NCBI RefSeq assembly: GCF_020532625.1 | Contig: NZ_JAJAUY010000020.1 | Location: 1 to 64,000 of the forward strand | Source of the DNA: Streptomyces antimicrobicus | GTDB taxonomy: Bacteria; Actinomycetota; Actinomycetes; Streptomycetales; Streptomycetaceae | DNA length: 64,000 nucleotides | Direction: 5' to 3' | Part shown: positions 16,943 through 26,120 of the stretch, piece after piece | Layout: each line of letters opens with the position of its first letter | Numbering within the stretch: the stretch's first letter is position 1 | Notes under the pieces: generated by a model | Databases searched by the model: none | Seen by the model: the letters and a program-made list of their open reading frames with translations, nothing else | What the model was told of the DNA's origin: nothing | Position numbers and translations under genes: made by a program

Positions 16943-17298
16943 CGGCCGAGGGCAGCTCGTACCACTACGGAGACGTGGTCAACCTGCACGGCGGGCACCA
17001 CAACGTCGGCATCCAGCACCACTGGTCCCCGCCGGTGTCGCGGGAGCTGCCCGACGACCAGCGGGCGGCCGTCGAGCAGCTCCTGGAGCTGCTGAGGCAG
17101 CACCGGGACGAGATCGCGGCCGAGGACCAGGAGGAGCTCGCCGAGGCCCTGCCCGTGATCGCTTCCGCCGCCCGCCCCGTCCCGGAGCGCCGGCGGGCGC
17201 TGCGGCGGGTGGCCGGGGTCGCGGCCACCACCGCGGCCCTCGGCCAGCCCGTCGTGGACCTGGTCAACGGGATCATCGCCCTGCTGGGCCCCGCCTGA
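16939..17298 (+). CDS. Small helical protein with N-terminal motif matching its neighbour
   Basis: A 119-residue protein translated from a GTG overlapping the previous stop (GTGA). It opens with SYHYGDVVNLHGGHHNVGIQ, which matches the C-terminus of the upstream membrane protein in the pattern Y-H-x-G-D-x-V-N-x-x-G-G-x4-G. The rest is predicted helical: an acidic/amphipathic stretch (QRAAVEQLLELLRQHRDEIA), a basic linker (PERRRALRRV) and a C-terminal hydrophobic helix (PVVDLVNGIIALLGPA) that could insert in a membrane. No known domain was recognised. The plan of a short glycine/asparagine motif plus helical domain resembles bacterial amyloid-signalling effector partners, but that is inference. 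Confidence 0.72.
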   Translation: MTAEGSSYHYGDVVNLHGGHHNVGIQHHWSPPVSRELPDDQRAAVEQLLELLRQHRDEIAAEDQEELAEALPVIASAARPVPERRRALRRVAGVAATTAALGQPVVDLVNGIIALLGPA

Positions 17299-17313
17299 GC
17301 GGCGGCCCCGGGG

Positions 17314-18069
17314 TCAGCGCACCGGGTGGCCGGCCTCGCGCAGGGCGTCCTTGACCTGGCCGATGCGCAGGTCGCCGAAGTGGAAGACGGAGGCCGCCAG
17401 CACCGCGTCCGCGCCGGCGGCGACCGCCGGCGCGAAGTCGCCGAGCCTGCCGGCGCCGCCCGAGGCGATCACCGGGACGCTCACGTGCTTGCGGACCGCC
17501 GCGATCATCTCGATGTCGTAGCCGTCCTTGGTGCCGTCGGCGTCCATCGAGTTCAGCAGGATCTCCCCGGCGCCCAGCTCGGCCGCCCGGTGCGCCCACT
17601 CGACGGCGTCGATGCCGGTGCCCCGGCGGCCGCCGTGCGTGGTGACCTCGAACGAGCCCGACGGCGTGCGGCGGGCGTCGACCGACAGGACCAGCACCTG
17701 CCGGCCGAACCGCTCGGCGATCTCCTGGATCAGCTCCGGGCGGGCGATGGCCGCCGTGTTCACCCCGACCTTGTCGGCGCCGGCCCGCAGCAGCTTGTCC
17801 ACGTCCTCGGCGGTGCGGACGCCGCCGCCCACGGTGAGCGGGATGAACACCTGCTCGGCGGTGCGGCGCACCACGTCGTAGGTGGTCTCTCGGTCCCCGG
17901 AGGAGGCGGTGATGTCCAGGAAGGTGAGCTCGTCGGCGCCCTCGGCGTCGTAGAGCTTGGCCATCTCCACCGGGTCACCGGCGTCGCGCAGGTTCTGGAA
18001 GTTGACGCCCTTGACCACCCGGCCGTTGTCCACGTCCAGGCAGGGGATCACCCGTACCGCCAGCGTCAT
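17314..18069 (-). CDS. hisF: Imidazole glycerol phosphate synthase cyclase subunit
   Basis: A 251-residue (beta/alpha)8 cyclase. It takes ammonia from HisH and converts PRFAR to imidazole glycerol phosphate and AICAR. The two catalytic aspartates are visible in [15 protein letters not shown] (about residue 11) and LSVDARR (about 130). The phosphate loops [10 protein letters not shown] and [10 protein letters not shown] are intact. Normal length. It overlaps the ridA-like gene by four bases and is the last gene of the his run. Confidence 0.97.
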   Translation of the reverse strand: MTLAVRVIPCLDVDNGRVVKGVNFQNLRDAGDPVEMAKLYDAEGADELTFLDITASSGDRETTYDVVRRTAEQVFIPLTVGGGVRTAEDVDKLLRAGADKVGVNTAAIARPELIQEIAERFGRQVLVLSVDARRTPSGSFEVTTHGGRRGTGIDAVEWAHRAAELGAGEILLNSMDADGTKDGYDIEMIAAVRKHVSVPVIASGGAGRLGDFAPAVAAGADAVLAASVFHFGDLRIGQVKDALREAGHPVR

Positions 18070-18473
18070 GCCGCACCTCCTCGGTACGCCTCGACCTCGA
18101 CCTCGACGACCAGGTTGGGGTCGACCAGCCCGGCCACGATCACCATCGTGCTGGCCGGGCGGGCCGCGTCGAAGAGCTCCTTGTGGGCGCGGCCCACCTC
18201 GTCGACGTCCCGGGCGTGGGTGAGGTACATCCGGGTGCGGACCACGTGCTCCGCGCCCAGTCCGACCTGGGCGAGGGCCCCGAGGGCCACGTTGAAGGCG
18301 TTGATCGTCTGCTCGTACGGGTTGCCGTAGGCCACGGCCCCGTCGACCACGGAGGTGCAGCCGGAGACCAGCACCAGGCCGCCGGGCAGCTCGACCGCGC
18401 GGGAGTAGGCGATCACGTCCTCCCAGGGGCCGCCGGAGGAGATCCGCCGGACGCCGTTGTCGGGCGCGCTCAT
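18066..18473 (-). CDS. RidA (YjgF/YER057c/UK114) family protein
   Basis: A 135-residue protein of the RidA family, whose members hydrolyse reactive enamine/imine intermediates released by PLP enzymes. Seen: [79 protein letters not shown]. The arginine of V-R-T-R-M and the glutamate of the VEVEVEA segment correspond to family active-site positions. It is embedded in the his operon between priA and hisF, overlapping both by four bases, so it is produced with the histidine enzymes. Whether it detoxifies an intermediate there is inference. Confidence 0.88.
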   Translation of the reverse strand: MSAPDNGVRRISSGGPWEDVIAYSRAVELPGGLVLVSGCTSVVDGAVAYGNPYEQTINAFNVALGALAQVGLGAEHVVRTRMYLTHARDVDEVGRAHKELFDAARPASTMVIVAGLVDPNLVVEVEVEAYRGGAA

Positions 18474-19207
18474 GCGGAGACCACCTCCAGCGCCTCCTGA
18501 AGGGTGAAGGCCTTGGCGTACAGCGCCTTGCCGACGATCGCGCCCTCGACGCCCTCGCCGACCAGCCCGGACAGCGCCCGCAGGTCGTCCAGCGAGGAGA
18601 CGCCGCCGGAGGCGACGACCGGCTTGTCGGTGGCGGCGCAGACGCTCCGCAGCAGCTCCAGGTTGGGGCCGGTCAGGGTGCCGTCCTTGCCGATGTCGGT
18701 GACGACGTACCGGGCGCAGCCCTCGGAGTCCAGCCGGGCCAGGGTCTCGTAGAGGTCGCCGCCCTCGCTGGTCCAGCCGCGGCCCTTGAGGGTGGTGCCG
18801 ACGACGTCCAGGCCGACGGCGATCCTGTCGCCGTGCTCGGCGATGACCTTGGCGACCCACTCGGGGGTCTCCAGCGCGGCGGTGCCCAGGTTGACCCGGG
18901 TGCAGCCGGTGGCCAGGGCGGCGGCGAGCGTGGCGTCGTCGCGGATGCCGCCGGACAGTTCCACCTTGATGTCCATGGCCCGGGTGATCTCGGCGACCAG
19001 GGCGCGGTTGTCCCCGGTGCCGAAGGCGGCGTCGAGGTCGACCAGGTGCAGCCACTCGGCGCCGGCGGACTGCCAGGCCAGGGCCGCCTGGAGCGGGGAG
19101 CCGTAGGAGGTCTCGGTGCCGGACTCGCCGTGCACGAGGCGGACCGCCTGGCCGTCGCGGACGTCCACGGCGGGCAGGAGTTCGAGCGTCTTCGCGGTCG
19201 CGGTCAT
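18470..19207 (-). CDS. priA: Bifunctional HisA/TrpF isomerase PriA
   Basis: A 245-residue TIM-barrel isomerase. It catalyses the ProFAR Amadori rearrangement of histidine synthesis and, in actinobacteria, also the PRA isomerase step of tryptophan synthesis, which explains the lack of trpF near trpC. Catalytic aspartates lie in [16 protein letters not shown] (about residue 16) and [15 protein letters not shown] (about 134). The general [12 protein letters not shown] and [10 protein letters not shown] motifs are present. ATG 19207 overlaps the hisH stop by one base (TGATG). Dual specificity is inferred from taxonomy and context, not from a diagnostic residue alone. Confidence 0.93.
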   Translation of the reverse strand: MTATAKTLELLPAVDVRDGQAVRLVHGESGTETSYGSPLQAALAWQSAGAEWLHLVDLDAAFGTGDNRALVAEITRAMDIKVELSGGIRDDATLAAALATGCTRVNLGTAALETPEWVAKVIAEHGDRIAVGLDVVGTTLKGRGWTSEGGDLYETLARLDSEGCARYVVTDIGKDGTLTGPNLELLRSVCAATDKPVVASGGVSSLDDLRALSGLVGEGVEGAIVGKALYAKAFTLQEALEVVSA

Positions 19208-19842
19208 CACAGGGTCTCGATCCAGTTGGTGAGGAGCTGGGCGCCGGCGTCCCCGGACTTCTCCGGGTGGAACTGCGTCGCCCACAGGGCGCCGTTCTCG
19301 ACGGCGGCGACGAACGGCTCGCCGTGCGTGGCCCAGGTGACCTTGGGGGCCCGGATGTTGGGGTTGCCGATCTCCAGGGTCCAGTCCCGCACGGCGTAGG
19401 AGTGGACGAAGTAGAAGCGGGCGTCGGCGTCCAGCCCGGCGAAGGCCTGGCTGTCCTCGGGGGCGCGGACGGTGTTCCAGCCCATGTGCGGGACGACCGG
19501 GGCGCGCAGCGGCTCGACCGTGCCGGGCCACTCGTCGAGGCCCTCGGTCTCCACGCCGTGCTCGATGCCCCGCTCGAAGAGGATCTGCATGCCGACGCAG
19601 ATGCCCAGGACCGGACGGCCGCCGGAGAGCCGGCGGCCGACGATCCAGTCGCCGCGCGCGGCCTTGAGGCCCTGCATGCAGGCGGCGAAGGCGCCGACGC
19701 CGGGGACCAGGAGGCCGTCGGCGTCCATCGCCTGGTCGTAGTCGCGGGTGATCTCCACGTCCGCGCCGACCCGTGCGAGGGCGCGTTCGGCGGAGCGGAC
19801 GTTGCCGAAGCCGTAGTCGAAGACGACTACTTTCTTGCTCAT
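19207..19842 (-). CDS. hisH: Imidazole glycerol phosphate synthase glutamine amidotransferase subunit
   Basis: A 211-residue class I glutaminase supplying ammonia to HisF. The nucleophile cysteine is in [12 protein letters not shown] (about residue 84). The catalytic histidine and glutamate are in TQFHPEKSG (about 193-197). The oxyanion strand [11 protein letters not shown] is normal. The ATG at 19842 starts [20 protein letters not shown] and overlaps the stop of the small membrane gene by four bases; a longer frame from 19884 is not needed. One-base overlap with priA downstream. Confidence 0.97.
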   Translation of the reverse strand: MSKKVVVFDYGFGNVRSAERALARVGADVEITRDYDQAMDADGLLVPGVGAFAACMQGLKAARGDWIVGRRLSGGRPVLGICVGMQILFERGIEHGVETEGLDEWPGTVEPLRAPVVPHMGWNTVRAPEDSQAFAGLDADARFYFVHSYAVRDWTLEIGNPNIRAPKVTWATHGEPFVAAVENGALWATQFHPEKSGDAGAQLLTNWIETL

Positions 19843-20006
19843 TCCCAGATTCCTCGGATGCGCAGGACCCCGGCGACCAGACACATCGCGGAGCCGATGG
19901 CGAGCAGCAGGACCACCGACTTGGGCAGCTGCTGCTTGTGGAAGGAGTAGACGCCGCCGGCCAGGAACAGGCCGACGACGATCAGGACGGTGGACAGGCC
20001 GTTCAC
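19839..20006 (-). CDS. Small two-helix membrane protein inside the his operon
   Basis: A 55-residue protein starting at GTG 20006, two bases after the hisB stop. It has two hydrophobic helices, [19 protein letters not shown] (about 4-22) and [20 protein letters not shown] (about 30-49), joined by HKQQLPK. No known domain. It overlaps hisH by four bases and is therefore translated with it. Its place between hisB and hisH is common in Streptomyces, but no histidine-related role is known to me. The frame continues upstream inside hisB, which is not expected to be coding. Confidence 0.72.
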   Translation of the reverse strand: MNGLSTVLIVVGLFLAGGVYSFHKQQLPKSVVLLLAIGSAMCLVAGVLRIRGIWE

Positions 20007-20008
20007 GA

Positions 20009-20602
20009 CTACAGGGCGCCCTTCGTCGAGGGCAGGATGCCGGCGGCCCGCGGGTCGCGCTCGCTGGCGTAGCGCAGGGCCCGGGCCAGCGCCTTGAACT
20101 GGCACTCCACGATGTGGTGCGCGTTGCGGCCGTACGGGACGTGGACGTGCAGGGCGATCTGCGCCTGCGCGACGAAGGACTCCAGGATGTGCCGCGTCAT
20201 CGTCGTGTCGTACGCGCCGATCATCGGCGCCATGTTCTCGGGCTCGGTGTGCACGAGGTACGGGCGGCCGGAGAGGTCGACGGTGACCTGGGCGAGGGAC
20301 TCGTCCAGCGGCACGGTGCAGTTGCCGAAGCGGTAGATGCCGACCTTGTCGCCGAGGGCCTGCTTGAAGGCGGCGCCCAGGGCCAGGGCGGTGTCCTCGA
20401 TGGTGTGGTGCGAGTCGATGTGCAGGTCGCCGTCGGTCTTGACGGTCAGGTCGAACAGGCCGTGGCGGCCGAGCTGGTCGAGCATGTGGTCGTAGAAGCC
20501 GACGCCGGTCGACACGTCGACCTTGCCGGTGCCGTCGAGGTCTATCTCGACCAGGACCGAGGTCTCCTTGGTGGTGCGTTCCACCCGTCCGATGCGGCTC
20601 AT
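20009..20602 (-). CDS. hisB: Imidazoleglycerol-phosphate dehydratase
   Basis: A 197-residue monofunctional IGPD (dehydrates imidazole glycerol phosphate to imidazole acetol phosphate, Mn-dependent). Metal-binding histidine motifs are intact: [29 protein letters not shown] and [16 protein letters not shown]. The ATG at 20602 ([16 protein letters not shown]) overlaps the hisC stop by four bases. No phosphatase domain is fused, so histidinol phosphatase must be encoded elsewhere. Confidence 0.97.
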   Translation of the reverse strand: MSRIGRVERTTKETSVLVEIDLDGTGKVDVSTGVGFYDHMLDQLGRHGLFDLTVKTDGDLHIDSHHTIEDTALALGAAFKQALGDKVGIYRFGNCTVPLDESLAQVTVDLSGRPYLVHTEPENMAPMIGAYDTTMTRHILESFVAQAQIALHVHVPYGRNAHHIVECQFKALARALRYASERDPRAAGILPSTKGAL

Positions 20603-21711
20603 GCCTGCTGCTCCTTCTTCAGTGCGCGAACCGCTTCCAGGAACGCGTCGTTCTCCTGCGGGGTGCCGGCGGTGACCCGCAGCCACCCCGGTACGCCGTT
20701 GTCCCGGACCAGGACGCCCTGGTCGAGGATCCGCTGCCAGGCGGTGTGCGAGTCCTCGAACCGCCCGAACTGCACGAAGTTCGCGTCGGACTCGGTCACC
20801 TCGTAGCCGATGGCGCGCAGTTCGGCGACCAGCCGGTCGCGCTCGGCCTTGAGCTGCTCGACGTAGCCGAGCAGGGTGTCGGTGTGCTCCAGCGCGGCCA
20901 GGGCCGTGGCCTGGGTGACGGCCGACAGGTGGTACGGCAGGCGCACCAGCTGGACGGCGTCCACGACGGCCGGGTGGGCGGCGAGGTAGCCCAGGCGCAG
21001 GCCGGCCGCGCCGAAGGCCTTGGACATGGTCCGGGAGACCACCAGGTTCGGCCGGCCCTCGATGAGGGGCAGCAGGGAGTCCCGGTGGGAGAACTCCACG
21101 TACGCCTCGTCCACGACCACCAGCGAGGGCTTGGCGGCCTGCGCGGCCTCGTACAGGGCGAGGACCGTCCCCGCGTCGACGGCGGTGCCGGTGGGGTTGT
21201 TCGGGGAGGTGATGAAGACGACGTCGGGCGCGTGCTCGGCGATGGCCCGCCGGGCCGCGGCCACGTCGATCGTGAAGTCCTCCCGGCGGGGACCGGAGAT
21301 CCAGCCGGTGCCGGTGCCGCGGGCGATGAGCGCGTGCATGGAGTACGAGGGCTCGAAGCCGATCGCGGTGCGGCCGGGCCCGCCGAAGGCCTGCAGCAGC
21401 TGCTGGAGGACCTCGTTGGAGCCGTTGGCCGCCCAGACGTTCTCCTTGCCGACCGGGTGCTTGCCGGTGCGGGTCAGGTACGCGGCGAGCTCGGTGCGCA
21501 GCTCCACCGCGTCCCGGTCGGGGTAGCGGTTGAGGGTGCGGGCCGCCTCGGCGACGCGCTCGGCGATCCGCCGTACGAGCGGCTCGGGCAGCTCGTACGG
21601 GTTCTCGTTGGTGTTCAGCTGCACGGGCACGTCGAGCTGGGGGGCGCCGTACGGGGACTTGCCGCGCAGCTCGTCGCGCAGGGGGAGGTCGTCGAGGCCG
21701 AAACCGGTCAT
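20599..21711 (-). CDS. hisC: Histidinol-phosphate aminotransferase
   Basis: A 370-residue class I/II PLP aminotransferase transferring the amino group of glutamate to imidazole acetol phosphate. Motifs: [11 protein letters not shown] at the N-terminus, [30 protein letters not shown], and the PLP lysine in [17 protein letters not shown] (about residue 232). The ATG at 21711 overlaps the hisD stop by four bases. Normal length. Confidence 0.96.
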   Translation of the reverse strand: MTGFGLDDLPLRDELRGKSPYGAPQLDVPVQLNTNENPYELPEPLVRRIAERVAEAARTLNRYPDRDAVELRTELAAYLTRTGKHPVGKENVWAANGSNEVLQQLLQAFGGPGRTAIGFEPSYSMHALIARGTGTGWISGPRREDFTIDVAAARRAIAEHAPDVVFITSPNNPTGTAVDAGTVLALYEAAQAAKPSLVVVDEAYVEFSHRDSLLPLIEGRPNLVVSRTMSKAFGAAGLRLGYLAAHPAVVDAVQLVRLPYHLSAVTQATALAALEHTDTLLGYVEQLKAERDRLVAELRAIGYEVTESDANFVQFGRFEDSHTAWQRILDQGVLVRDNGVPGWLRVTAGTPQENDAFLEAVRALKKEQQA

Positions 21712-23030
21712 GCCGTCGGCACCTTCCATCCGAAGCGGGCCTTGAGGGCCGCGCCGTGCGCCGGCAGGTCCTCGGCCTCGGCCAGCGTCACCACGTGGTG
21801 GGTGACCTCGGCGAGGGCGTCGCGCGTGTAGTCGACGATGTGGATGCCGCGCAGGAAGGACTGCACGGACAGGCCCGAGGAGTGGCAGGCGCAGCCGCCG
21901 GTGGGCAGGACGTGGTTGGAGCCGGCGCAGTAGTCGCCGAGGGAGACCGGGGCCCAGGGGCCGACGAAGATCGCGCCGGCGTTGCGGACCCGGGCGGCCC
22001 ACGCGGCGGCGTCGGCGGTCTGGACCTCCAGGTGCTCGGCGCCGTACGCGTCGACCACGCGCAGGCCCGCCTCCAGGTCGTCGACCAGGACGATCGCGGA
22101 CTGCTTGCCGGCCAGGGCCGGCTTGATGCGGTCCTCGACGTGCTTGGTGGCGGCGACCTGGGTCTCCAGCTCGGTCTCGACGGCCTTGGCCAGCTCCTCG
22201 GAGTCGGTGACCAGGACGGCGGCGGCCAGCGGGTCGTGCTCGGCCTGGCTGATCAGGTCGGCGGCGACGTGCACCGGGTCGGCGGTGGAGTCCGCGAGGA
22301 TCGCGATCTCGGTCGGGCCGGCCTCGGTGTCGATGCCGATCTTCCCGGTGAAGTAGCGCTTGGCGGCGGCCACCCAGACGTTGCCGGGGCCCGTCACCAT
22401 GTTCGTCGGGGCGCACTCCTCGGTCCCGTACGCGAACATCGCCACCGCCTGGGCGCCGCCGGCGGCGTACACCTCGTCCACGCCGAGCAGCGCGCACGCG
22501 GCCAGGATGGTCGGGTGCGGCAGGCCGCCGAACTCCGCCTGCGGCGGGGAGGCGAGCGCGACGGACTCGACGCCGGCCTCCTGGGCGGGGACCACGTTCA
22601 TCACCACGGACGAGGGGTACACGGACCGGCCGCCGGGGGCGTACAGGCCGACGCGTCCGACCGGGACCCACTTCTCGGTCACGGTGCCGCCGGGGACCAC
22701 CTGGGTGGTGTGCTCGGCGCGGCGCTGCTGGGCGTGGACGGTCCGGGCGCGCCGGATCGACTCCTCCAGGGCCGCGCGGACCGCGGGGTCCAGCTGCTCC
22801 AGGGCGTCGTGCAGGGCCCGGACGGGCACCCGTACCTGCTCCAGGGTGACCCCGTCGAACTTCTGCGCGTACTCGATCAGCGCCGCCGTGCCCCGATGAT
22901 GGACGTCCTCGCAGATGGGCCGCACCTTCTCCAGGGCGGCTTCCACGTCGAACTCGGCACGGGGCAGCAGGTCGCGCAGGGCGCCGCCCTCGGGGAGGGC
23001 GTCACCGCGCAGGTCGATACGAGAGATCAC
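21708..23030 (-). CDS. hisD: Histidinol dehydrogenase
   Basis: A 440-residue Zn- and NAD-dependent enzyme performing the last two oxidations to histidine. Seen: [32 protein letters not shown], the zinc/catalytic segment [10 protein letters not shown], and [18 protein letters not shown]. It heads the his run. The GTG start at 23030 is 6 bases after a GAGAAT hexamer (23037-23042) with no Shine-Dalgarno, suggesting a leaderless mRNA. A perfect inverted repeat at 23071-23087 lies about 41-57 bases upstream of that start and may be an operator. Confidence 0.96.
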   Translation of the reverse strand: MISRIDLRGDALPEGGALRDLLPRAEFDVEAALEKVRPICEDVHHRGTAALIEYAQKFDGVTLEQVRVPVRALHDALEQLDPAVRAALEESIRRARTVHAQQRRAEHTTQVVPGGTVTEKWVPVGRVGLYAPGGRSVYPSSVVMNVVPAQEAGVESVALASPPQAEFGGLPHPTILAACALLGVDEVYAAGGAQAVAMFAYGTEECAPTNMVTGPGNVWVAAAKRYFTGKIGIDTEAGPTEIAILADSTADPVHVAADLISQAEHDPLAAAVLVTDSEELAKAVETELETQVAATKHVEDRIKPALAGKQSAIVLVDDLEAGLRVVDAYGAEHLEVQTADAAAWAARVRNAGAIFVGPWAPVSLGDYCAGSNHVLPTGGCACHSSGLSVQSFLRGIHIVDYTRDALAEVTHHVVTLAEAEDLPAHGAALKARFGWKVPTA

Positions 23031-23070
23031 GCCCCAATTCTCTCAGACCGCCTCCCACCACCGTCTCTCC

Positions 23071-23087
23071 GTATCACTGGCTGATAC
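23071..23087. promoter_or_regulatory. Candidate operator upstream of hisD
   Basis: GTATCA-CTGGC-TGATAC is a perfect 6-bp inverted repeat in the 126-base divergent region between hisD and the beta-helix membrane protein gene. If hisD is leaderless, the site spans roughly -41 to -57. The binding protein is unknown. Confidence 0.45.
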
Positions 23088-23156
23088 GCGCCCCGGCTGT
23101 CACTGCCGGGCATTAGCGTTCGAGTACACGGGGTGACGAGCGGAGGGGGGACCGCC

Positions 23157-24758
23157 ATGACCGAGGTGCGCACCGACGTGCAGCCGGCGGACCTGACGGA
23201 TGCCGAGCGGCGGATGTGGGAGGCCTTCCGGTTCGGTCGCGTATGCGATCTCAGCAGCCGGATCCCGGCGCAGGACGACCCGATGTCGGACCGGGTCTGG
23301 GGCCCGGAGCGCACCGTCCGCGCGGACGTTGTGGGCCTGCTGCTGCTCCACGGCCCGCCGCCGCTGCCGGGCCGGGTGTCCTCGCTGAAGCTGCGCGGGG
23401 CCCGGATCACCGGTCGGCTGGACCTCTCGGGCGGCACCGTCGACCCGTACGTCGAACTCCAGTCCTGCCGCTTCGACCGCGAGGTGCAGCTCTCCGAGAC
23501 CCGGTTCGGCACCCTGCGCATGATCAGCTGTGCGATCCCCCGGCTGGACGCGGCCAGGCTGCACACCGAGGGCGACCTGCACCTGCCGCGCTGCCGGGTG
23601 GCGCGCGGGATCCGCCTGACGGACGCGCAGATCGGCACGGACCTGCTGATCAGCCAGGCCGTGCTGGAGCGCGACAGCAAGGGCAAGGCGCTGTCGGCCG
23701 ACGGGATGTCGGTGGCCCAGGACTTCCAGGCCGAGCTGCTGACCACGCACGGCGAGGTCAGCCTGCGCGGGGCGAAGGTCGGGGTGTCGATGAGCCTGCG
23801 CGGGGCGCGGCTGGCCAATCCGTACGGCCGGCGTGCGCTGAACGCGCCGCAGCTGACCGTCGAGCGGACCCTGTACCTGACCTCGGTCGCCCTGGACGCG
23901 ACCGGCGGCGACCCGACCTCCACTCCCCCGTTCGGGCTGGGCCAGACCCCGGCGCCGGTCCGGGGCGGGCGGGTCCGGCCGTTCGAGTGCCGGGGCGGGC
24001 TGCGGCTGGACGACGGGCGGTTCGGGGACGCGGTCGACTTCTACGGGGCCCGGTTCGTGCTCGACGAGGACCAGGAGGTGTCGCTGCGGCGGATCCAGAC
24101 CCCCGAGTTCCGCTTCGTCGGGGAGGGGCCGGAGCGCGGCCGGGTGGTGGTGTCCGGGGCGAAGGTGGTCAAGCTGGTCGACCTGTCGACGAGCTGGCCG
24201 GGTCCGGGCCGGCTGTCGATCGAGGGGTTCGTCTACGAGAACCTCGCCCCGCGCGGCCACTTCCCGCTGGGCCGCCGGCTGGCCTGGCTGGAGGCGGCGA
24301 CGCCGGAGTACTCGCCGGAGCCCTACGAGCGGCTGGCGAGCGTGCTGCGGGCCAGCGGCGAGGACGCCGACGCCCGGGAGGTGCTGCTGGCCAAGCAGCG
24401 CCGCCGCCGGCGCACGCTGCCACCGGCGGCCAAGCTGTGGGGGTACCTCCAGGACTGGACGGTGGCCTACGGGTACCGGCCCGGCCGGGCGGCCATGTGG
24501 ATGGCGGTGCTGTGGGCGGCGGGGGCGCTGCTGTTCTCCGGCCACCGGCCCTCCGCGATCAAGCCGGGCGAGTCGCCCGAGTGGAACCCGACGCTGTTCG
24601 CCCTCGACCTGCTGCTGCCGGTGGTCGACCTCGGCCAGCAGGGGTTCTGGCGGCTGACCGGACCGTGGCAGTGGGCGGGCTCGGCCCTGGTCATGCTGGG
24701 GTGGATCCTGGCGACGACGGTGGCGGCGGGGGCGTCCCGGCTGCTGCGCCGGGGGTAG
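23157..24758 (+). CDS. Beta-helix (pentapeptide-like) repeat membrane protein
   Basis: A 533-residue protein. After an N-terminal helical segment (LTDAERRMWEAFRFGRVCDL) come repeated short beta-strand units of the type LRGARITGRLDLSGGTV and LRGAKVGVSMSLRGARL over about residues 75-365. This is compatible with a right-handed beta-helix as in pentapeptide-repeat proteins. Two membrane helices close the protein (AAMWMAVLWAAGALLFSG near 455; GSALVMLGWILATTVAAGA near 510). Similar proteins are often labelled membrane-associated oxidoreductase, but I see no nucleotide-binding or redox motif. ATG 23157 has a strong GGAGGGGGG 6 bases upstream and is preferred to GTG 23133. Confidence 0.72.
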   Translation: MTEVRTDVQPADLTDAERRMWEAFRFGRVCDLSSRIPAQDDPMSDRVWGPERTVRADVVGLLLLHGPPPLPGRVSSLKLRGARITGRLDLSGGTVDPYVELQSCRFDREVQLSETRFGTLRMISCAIPRLDAARLHTEGDLHLPRCRVARGIRLTDAQIGTDLLISQAVLERDSKGKALSADGMSVAQDFQAELLTTHGEVSLRGAKVGVSMSLRGARLANPYGRRALNAPQLTVERTLYLTSVALDATGGDPTSTPPFGLGQTPAPVRGGRVRPFECRGGLRLDDGRFGDAVDFYGARFVLDEDQEVSLRRIQTPEFRFVGEGPERGRVVVSGAKVVKLVDLSTSWPGPGRLSIEGFVYENLAPRGHFPLGRRLAWLEAATPEYSPEPYERLASVLRASGEDADAREVLLAKQRRRRRTLPPAAKLWGYLQDWTVAYGYRPGRAAMWMAVLWAAGALLFSGHRPSAIKPGESPEWNPTLFALDLLLPVVDLGQQGFWRLTGPWQWAGSALVMLGWILATTVAAGASRLLRRG

Positions 24759-24803
24759 ACCGCGAGGGGCTCGGCGGGTCGCGGGCCCATTACCCTGTGC
24801 GTC

Positions 24804-25544
24804 GTGACCACCGTTCGCCTGCCCCTGTTCCCGCTGAACTCGGTGCTGTTCCCGGGACTCGTGCTCCCGCTGAACGTCTTCGAGGAGCGTTATCGCGCCA
24901 TGATGCGCGAGTTGCTGCGGACGGGCGACGAGGAACCCCGCCGGTTCGCCGTCGTCGCGATCCGCGACGGCCGTGAGGTGGCGCCGACGGCGCCGGGGAT
25001 GCCCGACCAGACCGCCCTGCCGGAGAAGGGGCCCGCGGCCGGCTTCGGCCCCGACCCCATCCAGGCGTTCCACCGGGTGGGCTGCATCGCGGACGCCGCG
25101 ACCATCCGGGAGCGCGAGGACGGCAGCTTCGAGGTGCTGGCCACCGGCACCACCCGGGTGCGGCTGCTGTCGGTGGACGCGTCCGGGCCGTTCCTGACGG
25201 CCGAGCTGGAGGAGCTCGCCGAGGATCCCGGCGACGGCGCGGGCGCGCTGGCCGAGGGGGTGCTGCGGGCCTTCCGCGCCTACCAGCAGCGGCTGGCCGG
25301 GGCGCGGGAGCGCTCGCTGGCGTCGGCCTCGGAGCTGCCGGACGAGCCGAGTGTGGTGTCGTACCTGGTCGCGGCGGCGGCCGTGCTGGACGTCCCGTCG
25401 AAGCAGCGGCTGCTCCAGGCGCCGGACACGGCGACCCGGCTGGCGGAGGAGCTGAAGCTGCTGCGGGCCGAGACCGCCGTGATCCGGCACCTGCCGTCGC
25501 TGCCGATGACGGACCTGACCCGGACCCCGACCCACCCCAACTGA
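24804..25544 (+). CDS. LON peptidase N-terminal (substrate-binding) domain protein
   Basis: A 246-residue protein consisting of the Lon N-terminal domain alone, without ATPase or protease parts. The typical start TVRLPLFPLNSVLFPGLVLP and VFEERYRAMMREL is followed by VGCIADAATIREREDGSFEV and a helical second half (PSVVSYLVAAAAVLDVPSKQ). Such stand-alone proteins are thought to bind peptides or recruit substrates. In eukaryotes the fold occurs in cereblon. GTG 24804 follows TACCCT (24791-24796) by 7 bases with no Shine-Dalgarno, consistent with leaderless translation. Confidence 0.87.
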   Translation: MTTVRLPLFPLNSVLFPGLVLPLNVFEERYRAMMRELLRTGDEEPRRFAVVAIRDGREVAPTAPGMPDQTALPEKGPAAGFGPDPIQAFHRVGCIADAATIREREDGSFEVLATGTTRVRLLSVDASGPFLTAELEELAEDPGDGAGALAEGVLRAFRAYQQRLAGARERSLASASELPDEPSVVSYLVAAAAVLDVPSKQRLLQAPDTATRLAEELKLLRAETAVIRHLPSLPMTDLTRTPTHPN

Positions 25545-25621
25545 CCTGACCGGCCCTGACCCGGACCCGGCTTGCGGCCGGGTCCCGGCCCCGGCCGGAC
25601 CGACGGGAGCGAGAGCCTCGG

Positions 25622-26116
25622 ATGGCGAAGAAGCGACAGGCCGCGGCGGGCACGCCCGCGCTGACCGCGGTCACGGCGGCGGGGGTCGCCCACACGGTGC
25701 ACTCCTACGCGCACGACCCGGCCCACCCCAGCTACGGGCAGGAGGCGGCCGAGGCCCTCGGGGTCTCCCCCGCGCAGGTCTTCAAGACGCTGGTCGCGGA
25801 CGTGGACGGCGAACTGACCGTGGCGGTGGTGCCGGTGTCGGGTTCGCTGGACCTCAAGGCGCTGGCCTCGGCGGTCGGCGGCAAGCGGGCCGCGATGGCG
25901 GACCCGGCGCTGGCGGAGCGCACCACCGGCTACGTCCGCGGCGGCATCTCCCCGCTCGGCCAGCGCAAGCGGCTGCGTACGGTCCTGGACGCCTCGGCGG
26001 CGGACCTGGCGACGGTGTGCGTCTCGGCGGGGCGGCGGGGGCTGGAGGTCGAGCTGGCCCCGACGGACCTGGCGGCCCTGACGGGTGCCGTGCTGGCCCC
26101 GATCGCCCGCGGCTGA
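25622..26116 (+). CDS. ybaK: Cys-tRNA(Pro) deacylase, YbaK-like
   Basis: A 164-residue YbaK/EbsC-family trans-editing protein that hydrolyses Cys-tRNA(Pro) made in error by prolyl-tRNA synthetase. Features: GVAHTVHSYAHDP, then ALGVSPAQVFKTLVADVDG with the conserved lysine of the V-F-K-T-L motif, VAVVPVSGSLDLKALASAVGGK and GYVRGGISPLGQRK. Normal length. It follows the Lon-N gene by 77 bases, with no overlap. Substrate assignment is by family, and related editing domains act on other tRNAs. Confidence 0.88.
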   Translation: MAKKRQAAAGTPALTAVTAAGVAHTVHSYAHDPAHPSYGQEAAEALGVSPAQVFKTLVADVDGELTVAVVPVSGSLDLKALASAVGGKRAAMADPALAERTTGYVRGGISPLGQRKRLRTVLDASAADLATVCVSAGRRGLEVELAPTDLAALTGAVLAPIARG

Positions 26117-26120
26117 CGGC

